Shown here piece by piece: positions 37,095 through 49,500 of a stretch of DNA of 64,000 nt. Made by a program: the position numbers and the translations under genes. Origin of the DNA: Ancistrus triradiatus (lineage: Eukaryota > Chordata > Actinopteri > Siluriformes > Loricariidae); assembly GCA_025084515.1 (NCBI GenBank), contig JAJAGP010000549.1, positions 304,047-368,046 of the forward strand. Direction: 5' to 3'. Each line of letters begins with the position of its first letter. Within the stretch, counting starts at the first letter, position 1. The notes under the pieces were generated by a model. It was not told where the DNA came from and ran no database searches. It saw only the letters and a list, made by a program, of their open reading frames with translations.

Positions 37095-39915
37095 ACTGTA
37101 AGTTTTGTATAAATAGCTTGGTAAAAAATAGCTTGGTTTACAAAGATGCCCTCACTAAAGCTAAAAGCTGCATACTTCTCTTCAATATATAGAGAAAATA
37201 AGAATAATCCAAGATTTCTCTTAATACAGTCTCCAAATTAACAAAAAAAAACCTTTCCTCCCCCCCCACAGAAAGTGACTCTTCCCATTCTGTTTGTAAT
37301 TTTAACAGTAATGATTTTCATGACTTTCTTAATGAGAAGATAGAAAAAACATTATTGGCATTAAAACTCTATGCTCATACATCACCAAAACTGTTTCAGC
37401 AACCTTCCAGAGTGCAGCACTAGTGAAGACATCTGTTTCAATTAGCCGTAAATCAAGATTAGATCTTTTACCCCCAATTACTAATACTGAAACTGATCCG
37501 CACTGATCAGCTCGTCTAAAGTCATCAACCATGTTTGTTAGATCCAATTTCCTACACGTTCTACTCAAAACAAGTATTACCTAGTGTTATAGAAGCCAGT
37601 GTTTTAGTTATTTTAAATTCATCCCTTACCTTAGGTTATGTGCCCAAATCCTTTGTCTGCTGCCGTTATCAAACCACTGATTTAAAAAAGCCCAATCTTG
37701 ACCCTTGTGTGATATCTAATTATAGACCAATTTCAAATCTACCGTTTCTGTCCAAAATCTTAGAAAAAGCTGTCTATCAGCAGCTCTGTAGTCACCTCCA
37801 AAGGAATGAAATTTATGAAACATTTCAGTCTGGCTTCAGGCCCATCATAGTAACTGAAAACAGCATTACTTAGGGTACTAAATGACTTGTTAATGTCCTC
37901 AGATAAGGGATGTGTTTCTTTTCTTGTTCTGTTAAATTTAAGTGCAGATTTAAGGGATCAGCACTTTCTTGGTTTAAATCCTACTTAAACTGGACCGGTA
38001 CCAGTTTCGTTTCATATAAATAATCTAAGGTCTAAGCTCTCAAAAAGTGAAGTATGGCGTGCCTCAGGGGTCAGTGCTTGGGCCGCTTTTATTCTCTCTG
38101 TACATGCTGCCACTAGGCTCAGTTATTCGTAAACATGGCATTAGTTTTCACTGCTATGCAGATGATACACAGCTGTACATATCAGCCAAACTAATGAAAG
38201 CCTTACAACCAACAAAATCGAGGACTGTGTAAAGGAAATAAAAGATTGGATGTTATTTAATTTTTCTCTTAATTAACGCAGATAAATAAAACTGAGGTGC
38301 TATTAGTGGGACCCCAAGGCTGTGAGAGACAGGTTAGCTACATCGAATCCTAAATCTAGATGGCTGTCCAGTATTGCCCCCGTCCGTCTGTAAAAAACTG
38401 GGTGTCACATTTGATTCAGATCTCTCCTTTGATGCGCACAGTAGCAGCATCACTCGAATTGCTTTCTTTCAATTACGTAATATCGCTAAATTTAGAAATA
38501 TCTTCTCTTTTAATGATGCAGGAAAAACTTGTTCATGCGTATTTATAACCTCAAGGTTGGATTACTGTTAAACGCCTTACTTACTGGATGCTCTAGTAAA
38601 TCTAATAAATAAACTTCAGTTAGTTCAGAATGCAGCTGCCCGAGTGCTAACTCGAACTAGAAAATTTGATCATATCACTCCTGTTCTATCATCACTGAAC
38701 TGGTTACCAGTCAAATTCCGCATTGATTACAAAATAACTTCTTATAACTTATAAAGCTCTACATGGCCTGGCCCCACATTATCTGAGTGACCTCTTAGAG
38801 TTTTACAATCAACTCGTCTACTTCGTTCGCAGGGTGCAGGACTTCTTTTAGTTCCTAGAATTAAAAAAGTCACAGCAGGGGGGAAAGGCTTTCTCATACA
38901 TGGCCCCCCCACTATGGAATAAACTTCCCACTTTCGTTCGAGATTCAGACAGTCTACACATTTTTAAGTCTAGGCTAAAGGACAATACTTATTTACGCAG
39001 GCTTTTGACTAGATTTAGACCAGGTTTGCATGGCTTGGGTTGCTGGGGCCGGAGTCTGGAGTCATGTCCTGGCCTGCCCTGCCTTGTCCGACTAGCCGGG
39101 AGTGTCGAGTGGGCGGTTGGCGGTATCTGGCTGTGAACTGGGCTTCGGTCCTCGTGATCTTGACTCATGCAATCCTTGCCTTAGAATTAAGGGCAGAGCT
39201 GGGGGGTTCATAGTCAAAGCGTCTTATGGTGATTCAGAGACACGTTGGGTTGCTGTCTTCTGCCGCTCGTGGGTGTTGCCAATGTCTCATGTGATCCCTC
39301 TTGGCTGTGTTTCCTTCCAGTTTCTCCTCTTTTTCTAGCTTTCTAGCTATGCTGCCTATAGCTAATGCTGCCGGGGGTTCTCATGCTACACTTGGCATCA
39401 GTGATTGACATGGCATCAGTGATTGTTAATAAACACTGTGCTCTTAATCAATAACTACTTACATTTTCTGTTTTCTCTCCGAGCTGTGTTCGGCAGTTCC
39501 GGCCCCACACATGATGTACATCTGATGGAGCTCCACTGTGCATAATTCACATTTTATTCGACCCCATGACTCCATGACTTTAGTTTCGCTCCTAGATTTA
39601 TCTTCATCTTACCCGGGCCACTTAATGTTGATGTGCATACTTCACATTTTATTCGAACTTTGACTCCTTGACTGTAGTTCGCTCTTAGATTTATCATCTA
39701 CGCCGCCCAAGGAGGTTGGGTTCCTTTTTGAGTCTTGGTCCTCCCAAGGTTTCTTCCTAGAACTAGGGAGTTTTTCTTTGCCACTGTCGCCCTAGGCTTG
39801 CTCAATTTGGCATTGGACGTAGTTATTAGGAGATAATCTAAACTTGTAAAGTTGCTTTGAGACAATGCTCCACTGTAAAAAGCGCTATATAAATAAATCT
39901 GACTTGACTTGACAA
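37095..39915 (+). mobile_element. L2-type LINE, 5'-truncated
   Basis: Encodes the reverse-transcriptase half of ORF2 in broken frames. An N-terminal linker lies near 37140-37330. RT fingers (ISNYRPISNLPFLSKILEKA) lie near 37710-37780. YGVPQGSVLGPLLFSLYMLP with catalytic YADD is at 38050-38170. KLGVTFDSDLSFDAHS and APPLWNKLPTFVRDS follow. The 3'UTR ends GCGCTATATAAATAAATCTG plus TGACT repeats at 39915. The endonuclease is missing. Confidence 0.88.
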
Positions 39916-40767
39916 AAGGCTCAAGGCATCGAATGTATAGGAATGCATTAGACCTTCCGCCAAAACAAGAAAGTGGTTTGTAAACTGTGTAAAGCTTTGA
40001 CAGGACACCATAGCAGCACTAGCACAATGCAACGAGTGCCTGAAGAGAAAAAAGTAGGCATTATTCTCGAAGATGGACCACCAGAAAAAGCCAAAACCAC
40101 CGTTAGGTGTTGTCTGTTCATGTTTTTTTCCATTAGGAAGGAAAGATTTTGAACCCTGTTGATCGTGTTGTAGCTAATCATAAATTAAGTAAAATAAAAA
40201 AGTAACAATTAATTTCTTACAACACATTTTTGAAGGATGCAAAGTAGTGTCTAACTATTGTTATTGACAAAATCGCAGAAAATAAAAAAAGAAAATATAT
40301 TATATATAAATAGATATATATATATATATATCATATATATATATATAGATATAATATATAGATATATCTATATATATATATATATATATAGATATATATA
40401 TATATATATATATATCTATATCTGTATCTATCTCTATCCCAGATACAATTTTTGTCAATATCCGCAGTAGGAACTACTGCTGAATGATTTTAATAATTTA
40501 ATTTCGTTACTTCTAATTAAACTTTTCCCAAAATGTTCAAAAAGTCATAAACAAGATTGCACATGTTTACATTTTTCATCTTATACCTTAATCAAGTAAA
40601 TTACACGTAATTGCTTTTTCAGAATTGTTAAGCTTATATGAAGGAAATGCGCATCCTTAATTGGTAAATGCCACCTTCCACAGTGCTGCCACCAGCCACA
40701 GTTTTAAAAAGCAAATACACCAACATGGAGGCGGGCAGCAGCATTTCACAGAGCAGTGAGCTCGTAC
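39150..40767 (+). repeat. Left arm of large inverted repeat
   Basis: Pairs with 50370-51850. The arms share an L2 3'UTR, the same L2-to-hAT junction (39915 and 51126), a BED-finger fragment, a TA microsatellite of different length and the segment coding MEAGSSISQSSELV. By eye identity is high, with one extra segment of about 31 bp in the right arm. Confidence 0.85.
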
Positions 40768-40870
40768 TAAAGAAAGGTGGTAAAACTCATTTCAGTGGTA
40801 TGGAACTACACTTACGGTGGTATGGAATTAGTTACAGACTTGCTGCCGATAGATCAGTAATGTCTAGAAA
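39920..40870 (+). mobile_element. hAT-type (BED zinc finger) fragment, rearranged
   Basis: On the + strand, 39960-40040 encodes NKKVVCKLCKALTGHHSST, a BED-finger CxxC half. Further downstream, 40713-40770 encodes MEAGSSISQSSELVLKKG, a typical start for such transposases. The start exon therefore lies after the finger, the reverse of the normal order. That suggests a rearrangement or two partial copies. Confidence 0.6.
40300..40440. repeat. (TA)n/(GATA)-like microsatellite
   Basis: Long TA runs broken by GATA units. The right-arm counterpart is 50690-50728, much shorter. Confidence 0.95.
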
Positions 40871-40877
40871 TACTGTT

Positions 40878-41018
40878 ACAATGGAGCATTGTCTCAAAGC
40901 AGCTTTACAGTATTGGATTATCTTCCAATATCTAGGAACAATCCCAGATTGAGCAAACCTGGGTTGACAGTGGCAAGGAAAACTCCCTAAATGTTATAAG
41001 GAAGAAACCTTGGGAAAT
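40878..41018 (-). mobile_element. L2-type LINE tail fragment
   Basis: ACAATGGAGCATTGTCTCAA through GGAAGAAACCTTGGGA, the same 3'UTR in reverse orientation, without the terminal TGACT repeat. Confidence 0.75.
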
Positions 41019-41480
41019 GTAAGCTTGGATTCGAATAATAAATGGAATAGCATAGTTGGTTATTGTATTATAAAACGCCAAATCAGAAAAAGGGGACAGT
41101 ATGGAACATGAAAATAACAAAATGCAGAGTTTCTAACATTGACCTTTATGTTACTCTTACTTTAGAAACTCCCAACTGGTCACTCTAAATTGGCCAGTGA
41201 CTTGATGTGTGTTTGTGTCTGTTGTGAATGTAGACATTGATGTTGCCTGACGTTTTATAAAATAATATACAAACAATTTCATTTGTTAATACATATCCAT
41301 TCCTGTATTTCAGGTTTGCAACACGTTCCAAAAAAACCCTGGGTCAGTAAAGCATTTACCACTTTGTAATGTTGCCATTCCATCTCACAGCACTTTAAAG
41401 ACATTTTGGCACCATGGATACCAAGCATTGAAGTGTTTCAGGTATTTTTCTTCAAGCATGTCTTAAGGTGAGATATCTGT
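41019..41480. other. Intergenic, nothing recognised
   Basis: No open frame or element end that I can support. Confidence 0.4.
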
Positions 41481-41610
41481 GTAGGTTCTCAGTCATCCAG
41501 GTCACGGTAGACTTGAGTGTTTGAGATGAAGGCAACTGTAATTCTTCTTGGTTCTTGAAGACATTTCACCTCTCATTCGAAAGGTTTCTACAGTTCTGGG
41601 CGGCCTATTT
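41480..41610 (-). repeat. Second hammerhead-like repeat copy, eroded
   Basis: On the minus strand, CTGTAGA, a CCTTTC/GAGAGG stem and GAAAT (41593-41563) parallel the CTGANGA-stem-GAAA order at 4117-4147. The core bases are mutated here. Confidence 0.35.
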
Positions 41611-41633
41611 TGCTCTAAAAGCTCAGTGTACTT

Positions 41634-41882
41634 TTATGCATTAATTCCATCACAGAAGTGTAAATGACTTTTGCCAAGGGCACTGTTACAACCCCATGCT
41701 ATGACAGACCCTGGATTTTTGACATATTGCTGATAACAGTCTGGATGGTCCTTTTTGTCTTTGGTCCGGACTATACTGATTTGTCTGACCAAAATACACA
41801 TTTGCACTGTATGTTGGTCCATCCCAGATGCCTCGAAGCCCTTATACTGAAGAAAGGCATCAGACATAGCGAAAACATTCAT
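41634..41882 (-). pseudogene. Tc1-like transposase fragment
   Basis: The minus-strand frame reads FEASGMDQHTVQMCILVRQI, then VKNPGSVIAWGCNSALGKSH and HFCDGINA. The GSV-AWGC block is the one that follows the first catalytic Asp in Tc1 transposases. No ends are visible. Confidence 0.55.
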
Positions 41883-42600
41883 CTCGGATGGAAGTGGAGT
41901 AATGCCAATTTCATACTACACAATTTTAGCCCCGATTTTCCGTTGGTAATCGAGGAAAGCACAGAGTTGGCATTTGCTCAGGAATTAAAAATCGTGTCTA
42001 GATTTCTAGGTGTGAAATGTTCAGAGATGCGATTTGACAGGCTCGCTGATCCCTTGCAGAGCCCCCGAAAAAAATCTAGTATTTATTATATCTGGACCTG
42101 TCGGCAAGTACAAATCCAACCAATCCAATCTGTCAGGCTACAGCCAATCAGAACGTTGTACTATGTGGGTGGAAACCACTCAAAAATTTATATGCAAGAA
42201 TATGAGTGTACTTCCAGCTCTCTCTGTCCTATCTGCTATCTGTGATAGTCCTGAACAGACTATCTTTGCTGTCCACGTATCCCAATCCATTCCTTCACCC
42301 AGATTCTTTCCTTTTCATTTTTGTTTTTGTTTTCTCGCTGCAAATCAATGAAAAAACAACTCTGACTGCTCGTCCATGTTTTGGAAGAAAAAAAACTTGA
42401 CAAACTTGTCGGCAATTGCTCCTGGTGAAAGATTGTGTAATGTGTGAATCCTCTGTTGCCGATCAGTCGTGTAGTGTGCAAACCACAATGACTAAAAAGA
42501 CTCCCGATTGGAGAAAGCAAGTTGTGTAGTGTGAACAGGACGGCATTCTGAAGACTCTGAAAGTCGTGTAATGTGTCTGAGGCTGGTAATCCTTCAGTAA
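41883..42600. other. Unclassified, possibly a DNA-transposon end
   Basis: Contains repeated GTGTAATGTGTGA / GTGTAGTGTG words at 42436-42574. The 193-codon + strand frame here does not resemble a known protein. Confidence 0.3.
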
Positions 42601-43822
42601 ATCAAGTTTTGTAGCAACTTTAGCCGATCCAGCAGTATCAACATAGTCATCTGTCCAAGAAAGGGAAATTTTCAATTGGATTAAGGTCAGGACTTTGACT
42701 TGGCCCTTCCAAACATTAACTGTAACTTTAACTTTATTCTTCTTTAACCATTCTTTGGTAGAACGACTTGTGTGCTTAGGGTAGTTGTCTTGCTGCATGA
42801 CCCACCTTCTCTTGAGATTCAGTTCATGGACAGATGTCCTGACATTTTCCTTTAGAATTCTCTGATATAATTCAGAATTCATTGTTCCATCAATGATGGC
42901 AAGCCGTCCTGGACTAGACAGTGATACTACCACCACAATGTTTCACAGATGGGATAAGGTTCTTATGCTGGAATGCAGTGATTTCCTTTCTCCAAACATA
43001 ATGCTTTTCTTTTACACCAAAACGTACTATTTTGGTCTCATCTGTCCACAAAACAACCTTCCAATAACCTACTGGCTTGATCTTTAGCAAACTGCAGACG
43101 AGCAGCAATGTTCAGTGGCTTTCTTCTTGCAACCCTGACATTCACACCATTGTTGTTCTGACGGAGGACTCATGAACATTAATATTAGCAAATGTGAGAC
43201 AGACCTTCAGTTGCTTAGAAGTTACCATAGGGTCCTTTGTGACCTCACCAACTATTACACGCCTTGCTCTTGGAGTGATCTTTGTTGGTCGACCACTCCT
43301 GGGGAGGGTAACAGTGGTCTTGAATTTCCTTCATTTGTACACAATCTGTCTGAATGTGGATTGGTGGAGTCCAGACTCTTTAGAGATGGTTTTGTAACCT
43401 TTTCCTGCCTGATGAGCATCAACAACTCTTTTTTTTCTGAGGTCCACAGACTTCCACAAACAAGTTGTGAAAAAGCAGACTTTAATAGATCCCTGTTCTT
43501 TAAATAAAACAGGGTGCCCACTCACACCTGATTGTCATCCCATTGATTGAAAACACCTGACTCTAATTTCACCTTCAAATTAACTGCTAATCCTAGACGT
43601 TCACATACTTTTTTTCACATACTACCCACTCACTAATATGTAATATTGGATCATTTTCCTCAATAAATAAATGACCAAGTATAATACTTTTGTCTCATTT
43701 GTTTAACTGGATTCTCTTTATCTACTTTCAGGATTTGTGTGAAAATTTGATGTTGTGTTTGGTCATATTTATGAAGAAATATAGAAAATTCTAAAGGGTT
43801 GACAAACTTTCAAGCACCACTG
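42600..43822 (-). mobile_element. Tc1-like transposon (TIR CAGTGGTGCTTGAAAGTTTG), 3'-truncated
   Basis: The 5' end is the minus-strand sequence starting at 43822 next to TA. Coding pieces: KKRVVDAHQAGKGYKTISKE (43420), WKVVLWTDETKIVRFGVKEK with the first Asp (43050), KRRWVMQQDNYPKHTSRSTK with the second Asp (42790). The Glu region is degraded. It is inserted into a BEL/Pao integrase relic. Confidence 0.8.
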
Positions 43823-43834
43823 TATCTATTTGTC

Positions 43835-44980
43835 TGCACCAGTGGAGTTTGTCCCATAATCTGGCCACAGCTGCTTTGCAGGGCCTTTGTTGGAGAAGAA
43901 TCTATTGAGTGCATTGATGAAGCATGAAGAGCTAATTGATTTTTATGACTTCTAAGTGTACAGCCCTAGAGTGGCCGTGCAGGTGAATATGACAGCCCAT
44001 CTTTTACTGTTGATGCAGCTGCCACTTGTTTTTGGTGTAACAATTTCCCATGGTCCCAAAACATCCAGTCCCACATAAGAGAATGGAGGGTTAATTTGCA
44101 GACGCTTATGGGATTACTTTGCTTATGCTAGTTTATGCTCCCACTAATCAGGTGCCACTAACTCAAATAGCTCTTTCTATGAAGTGTCCTCTCTGATGTT
44201 TTACTCTCTGATGGTGGTTTTGAATAAGCACTGTAATGTTTTCCAGTGAGAAGTAGTGAGTTAGTTTCATCTGTCTCAAATTCCGACTGACTTGTGCATC
44301 CTTCTACACATAATAAACCATTGTTATTTACCATAGGGTGGCACTTATTGAGACGGTGACTACTTCCAAGACATCTTTCTGGCATTGAGCAAGAGCTCTG
44401 ACCTGCAGGATTGTTTTTCTGTAGATTGTTTTCCATAATTCTGGGCAACAGGAGTCCCTGATGTGCAGTTGTTCATGTAGACATAAAACCTTGTGATTCA
44501 TTATGTATGTACTTAACACTTCGACTTAACTTTTCTGTCTGTGTAGAATGTGACTTTGTCCACTTTGTGATCCATCTCCACTGTAACAAGTTCAGCAAAC
44601 TCTACAGCAAGAACAGCAACACAAAGTTCTAATCTTGGAATTGTCAGTTCTGGTTGAGGGGCCAGCATAGCTTTAAGAGGTACAAAGCCTGTTTTACTTT
44701 GTCCATGGGTGTTGGAGTGAGCTCTGCATGATTGATATCAATGGTTTTTTGCATGAACTCTATATAGTGACATCTCAAGTCACGTCATGTACACCGCAGG
44801 GACATAAGGTGTTGATAGGCACATTTTCTGTTGGTGCGAGGCAGTTGTCTTAGTTGACAAAAAGGGAGTGAGGAAGCAGGATGTGCATGTTGGGGTCTAA
44901 GGCAGGGATCTCACTGCATATGCACCTCAAGTGACTGTGGTGGTAAGCTGCTTCAGGAGTTGGAATTTCAGCCTGGTTGG
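43835..44980 (-). pseudogene. BEL/Pao retrotransposon polymerase relic (RNase H to integrase)
   Basis: Minus-strand frames, in order. PRLELCVAVLAVEFAELVTV and DHKVDKVTFYTD (about 44640-44540) match the Pao RNase H. VKYIHNESQGF follows. NNNGLLCVEGC (about 44330-44290) matches the integrase N-terminal region. NPPFSYVGLDVLGPWEIVTP with the first integrase Asp is near 44085, and FINALNRFF then a degraded second-Asp motif run to 43840. Frames are broken and no LTR is visible. Confidence 0.7.
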
Positions 44981-45898
44981 TAGGTACTTCATACACTCTG
45001 TTAAGTTAGGAAAAGGGATACATGTTTTTTCATCCACTGGTTCAATGATGAACCATTTGCTGCTCTTGTTGTATCAGTAACTCTAGTCCTTAAGACATCT
45101 TCAGTTACTTGAATGTAAAATGTTAAAAAAAAGACTGTTCTTGTTAATGACACATTGATTTCATCATATAAGGTGGCATGCATCTGTCTGCCTTTTTGAT
45201 GCTGACTAGTAGGGTAGATATTCATTAGACATACACTACACTGTGTTCCAAATTATTATGCAAATAATATTTTCTCAGATTTTCCAAAATTACCTATATG
45301 AATTGCAGTCATTGTAATTTTCCAGTCATCAACTATTAGAGTACAATTGAAAGGTTTTTGAACAAACTGCCAATGATAACAGTATATTTAAAAAAAATAA
45401 TAAAACACTCAAAATGCATGTTCCAAATTATTAGGCACAGCAGAGTTTTCAACCTTTTCATTTTTATAAAGAACAAAAAAAATGGTCATTTGTGAAATTA
45501 TAAGCATTAGCAAAACCCTTAACAGTAAAACATTTTCTGACAGAATGCTCAAAGTATGTTCAACACCGACGTCTTGCGGGTATACCACGGACAATGACCG
45601 AGGCACTGAAACATGAAAACATTGATAAAATACTTACTTATATCAAAATCACTGGATTGAGAACACAGCTGTAGACCACATACCGATATGGGTGTGTGGT
45701 CTTTCGGCTGACGCTTCAATGTTTACCTTTCCTGCCATGTAAATGACCTAAGTGTGTACATGGCGTTAAACACACAAACAAATAAGCATTAGCAGGTTAT
45801 TACAAACTGAAATCAAACAGTTTAAGTCAAAACTTTATTCTAGGTGATGTTACATTTGCACATAGGACCCCTTGTTCGAAAGGAGCTTCTGAACTCTC

Positions 45899-46393
45899 TC
45901 ATCCATTGAAATTTGTCAGGTTTTGGATGGTATCTGCTTCAATTGTTTTGCATGAGGACAGAATACCCTCCCAGAGCTGTTGCTTAGATGTGAACTGCCT
46001 CCTGCCATCATAGACACTCCTTTTGATGATGCTCCAGAGGTTCTCAATGGGGTTGAGGTCAGAGGAGCATGGGGGCCACACCATAAGTTTGTCCCCTTTT
46101 ATGCCCATAGCAGCCAGAGATGCAGATGTGTTCTTTGCAGCATGAGACGGTGCATTATCATGCATGAAAATGATCTTGAATGCACGGTTCTGCTTCTTGA
46201 ACCATGGCAGGAAGTGCTGTTTGAGAAACTCCACATACATTATGGAGGTCATCTTTAGCCCTTCAGGGATCCTAAATGGGCCGACAATCTCTCTCCCCAT
46301 GATTCCAGCCCAAAACATTACTCCACCTCCTCCTTGTTGGCGCCGTAGCCTTATTTGCATGGGGTGTCCATCAACCAGCCATCCTCCACTCAA
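45899..46393 (-). pseudogene. DD37E transposase, catalytic part lacking the first Asp
   Basis: 164 codons. After SGGWLVDGHPMQIRLRRQQG and VMFWAGIMGREIVGPF come the second Asp in IIFMHDNAPSHAAK and the Glu in SSDLNPIENLW, with 37 residues between them. The segment that should hold the first Asp (family pattern VLF-DE) is deleted at the join with the upstream frame near 46390, so this copy cannot be active. Confidence 0.85.
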
Positions 46394-46775
46394 CAGTTTT
46401 AAAGTCAGTCTTCATGTATTGTTTGGCCCACTGGAGCCGTTTCTGCTTGTGTGCAGTGGATAGAGGAGGTCGACAGGATGGCTTACGCACAGCTGCAAAC
46501 CTCTGAAGGACCCTGCATCTTGTTGTTCGGGGGACGCTGGAGGCACCAGCAGCTTCAAAAACTTGTCTGCTGCTATGACAAGGCATTTTTGCAGCTGCTC
46601 TTTTAACCTGACGTAATTGTCTGTTGGGAAGAGTCCTCAATTTTCCCTTATCAGCACGCACATGTGTGTGCTCTGAATCAGCTACATACTTCTTGATTGT
46701 GCGATGATCGCCTTGACCTAAACACTCCACAATTTGTTGCTTCTCAGCAGCCGACACATCCTTTTTCTTTCCCAT
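46371..46775 (-). pseudogene. DD37E transposase, N-terminal DNA-binding part
   Basis: 134 codons from MGKKKDVSAAEKQQIVECLG, a paired helix-turn-helix, to QKRLQWAKQYMKTDF and TVEWR. It then runs out of frame into MAG-stop, just where the first catalytic Asp motif should begin. Confidence 0.8.
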
Positions 46776-47029
46776 TTTGGCTGAAAATGTAGGCTGCTTA
46801 ATAATGTGGGACAGCCTTCTTAAGTAGTCTTGCCTTTAATTGGACACACCTCCCAAACTAATTAGCACAGGTGTCTGCAATTGCTTTCAGTGATATAAAG
46901 AGCCCTGACACACATCATCATCAATGAGTTTGACAAACAAAAAAATTATTACCTTATCACTCCTAAACACTTTTTGCATAATAATTTGGAACACAGTGTA
47001 TATTGCCAAAAGTTTTAGCTTGTCTGCGC

Positions 47030-47212
47030 ACTCGTGCAGCCTTGTTGGAACAGGAAGGGGCCATCCCTAAACTGTTCCCACAATGTTGGGAGTATGAAAT
47101 TGTCCAACATCTCTTGGTATGCTGAAGCATTAAGAGTTACTTTCATTGGGACTAAGAGTCCAACTCCTGAAAAACAACCCCACACCATAATCCTCCCTCC
47201 ACCAAACTTTAC
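47030..47212 (-). pseudogene. Tc1-like transposase fragment, cut by an L2 insertion
   Basis: The minus strand encodes VKFGGGRIMVWGCFSG-type residues, then LNASAYQEMLDNFILP and a degraded FQQGCTSAQ second-Asp motif. It ends abruptly where the L2 tail begins at 47213. Confidence 0.65.
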
Positions 47213-49500
47213 GTCAAGTCAAGTCAAATTTATTTATATAACACTTTATACAATGGAGCATTGTCTCAAAGCAATTTTACAATTTTAGATGATCTTCTAC
47301 TGTCTTGGGGCAATCCCAAATTGATCAAGCCATAGACAGTGGCAAGGAAAACTCCCTAAACTTTATGAGGAAGAAACCTTGGGAGGACCAAGACTCAAAA
47401 AGGGACCCGTCCTCCTTGGGTGGCATAGATGATGAGGTAGATCAAAATGAAGGCAATTTATTCAGTTAAATAAGACTCATAGTAATAGTTAAAAAATACC
47501 GTAAAAATATGCATATCGACATTATTTATATATACAGAGTCACTTTAGGATCTTGAGTCCTCATCCCCAGCCAATCAGAGGAAGAGAGAGTTACTGCCCT
47601 CTGGTGTGGCCTGGGTATGGTGGGGCTGGAGCTGAAGCGGAGGAACATCTTAGTGTGCGGAGCTGGAACTGGTACAGGAACACAACCTTGAAGAGAAAAC
47701 AGAAAATGTAGTTAGTTATTGATTAAGAGAACAGAGACCATTAATAACCATTGATGCCATGTGTAGCATGAGACTCTGGCAGCATTAGGTATAGCTGCAT
47801 AGCTGGAACGAGGAGAACCAGAAAGTAACACAGCCAAGAGGGATGACATGAGACATCGGCACATCACTTCCCCATAACAGCAAAAAACAGCAACCCAATG
47901 TCCTAGATCACCACAAAACTCTTTGACTATGCCCAACTTTGCCCTTAGTTTAACGCGAGGATGCACAAGTCGAGATCAAGAGGACCAAAGCCCAGCCCAG
48001 CCAGATCGCCCACCAGACATTCCCGGCTAAAGGACAAGGCATGACATGACTCCAGACCCCGGCCCCAGTAATCTGAGCCATGCATCCCAGTCTAAGTCTA
48101 GCCAAAAGCCTGTGTAAATAAATGTTTTTAGCCTAAACTTTTACATTTGGGGAGTGTCTGAATATCAAACTAAAGTGGGGAGTTTATAGTATTTTGTAAT
48201 CAATGTGGAATCTAACTGGTAACCAGTGTAGTGAAGACAGAACAGGACTGATATGATTAAATTTCCTGTTAGCACTTGAGCTGCTGCATTCTGAACTAAT
48301 TGAAGTTTATTTATAGATTTACTAGATCAGCCAGTAGGTAAGGTGTTACAGTAATCCAACTTTGAGGTAATAAACACATGAACCAGTTTCTCCACATCTT
48401 TAAGAGTGAGGATATTTTAAATTTAGAAATATTACATAACTCAAAGAAAGCAATTTGAGTGATGTTGCTAATGTGTGCATCAAAGGAGAGATCTGAATCA
48501 AATATGGCATCTAAGTTTTTTACAGATGGATTGGGCGATATTGAACAGCCATCTAGATTTAGGATAGATGTAGCCACCCTTTCTGTTACAACCTTGGGTC
48601 CAACTAATAAAACCTCTGTTTTAAGTAAGTCGAGTTAAGTAAAAGAAAATTAAATGAAATCCAGTCTTTTATTTCCTTTACACAGTCCTCAAGTTTGCTG
48701 ATTGTAAAGTCATAATTTGGTTTAGCTGATTGTACAGCTGTGTATCATCTGCATAGCAGTGGAAACTAATGCCATGTTTACGGAAACCAGAGCCTAGTGT
48801 CAGAATTTACAAACAGACAGAATAATAGTGGGCCAAGCACTGACCCCTGAGGCATGCCATATTTCACCTTTGAGAGCTTAGAGCATAGATTACATAAACA
48901 TACTGGTACCAGTTGGTCAAGTTGGACTTAAACCAAGAAACTGCCAGTCCCTTAATACCTACAGTATTTTCAGTCTATTCAGTAAGACATCATGATCTAT
49001 AGTGTCAAATGCTGCCCTTAATTAGTAATAGAATAATAATAGAATAAGAAGAGAAACATATCCGTTATCTGAGGACATTAACAATAACAATTCATGTAGT
49101 ACCCTAATTAATGCTGTTTCACTACTATGATGGGGCCTAAATCCTGACTGAAATGTTTCATAAATGTCATTACTTTGGAGGTAACTGCAGAGCTGACTTA
49201 TTTTTCTGAGATTTTGGAGAGGAAAGTTTATATTTTGGTAATGCTATAATTATACAGCACACAAGGGTCATGACTGTTTTTTTTGTTTTTGTTTTTTTTT
49301 AATCAGTGGTTTAATGAAGACACACAAATGATTTTGGCACATAACCAAATATAAGAGATGAATGTAAAATAATAAGCAGTGGCTCTATAATAATAGTTAT
49401 CAATTATATGAGTAAACATGTAGGAATTGGATCTAATAAACACTACGATAACTGATCAGTTCAATTAGTAAATCACCAAGCTTTTGATTATCTTTGCTTT
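47213..49500 (-). mobile_element. L2-type LINE, 5'-truncated
   Basis: The tail GTCAAGTCAAGTCAAATTTA is at 47213. On the minus strand the 3'UTR (47340-47950), the C-terminal region, DAIFDSDLSFDAHISN (48540) and the YADD region (about 48745) can be followed to RT N-terminal sequence near 49440. Many stops. Confidence 0.85.

Larger units (their letters stand above)
45239..46998 (-). mobile_element. Tc1/mariner-type transposon, DD37E, complete ends
   Basis: Ends are CACTGTGTTCCAAATTATTA at 45239 and its inverse at 46998, each flanked by TA (45237-45238 and 46999-47000). Length is 1760 bp. The minus strand carries two overlapping transposase frames. The element is unusually well preserved, apart from a lesion between the two frames and about 130 bp of unexplained sequence near 45660-45790. 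Confidence 0.9.

Noticed and set aside
41664..42245. 193-codon + strand frame
   Set aside because: Its first part is antisense to a Tc1 transposase fragment, and the rest has no recognisable motif. It does not look like one protein.
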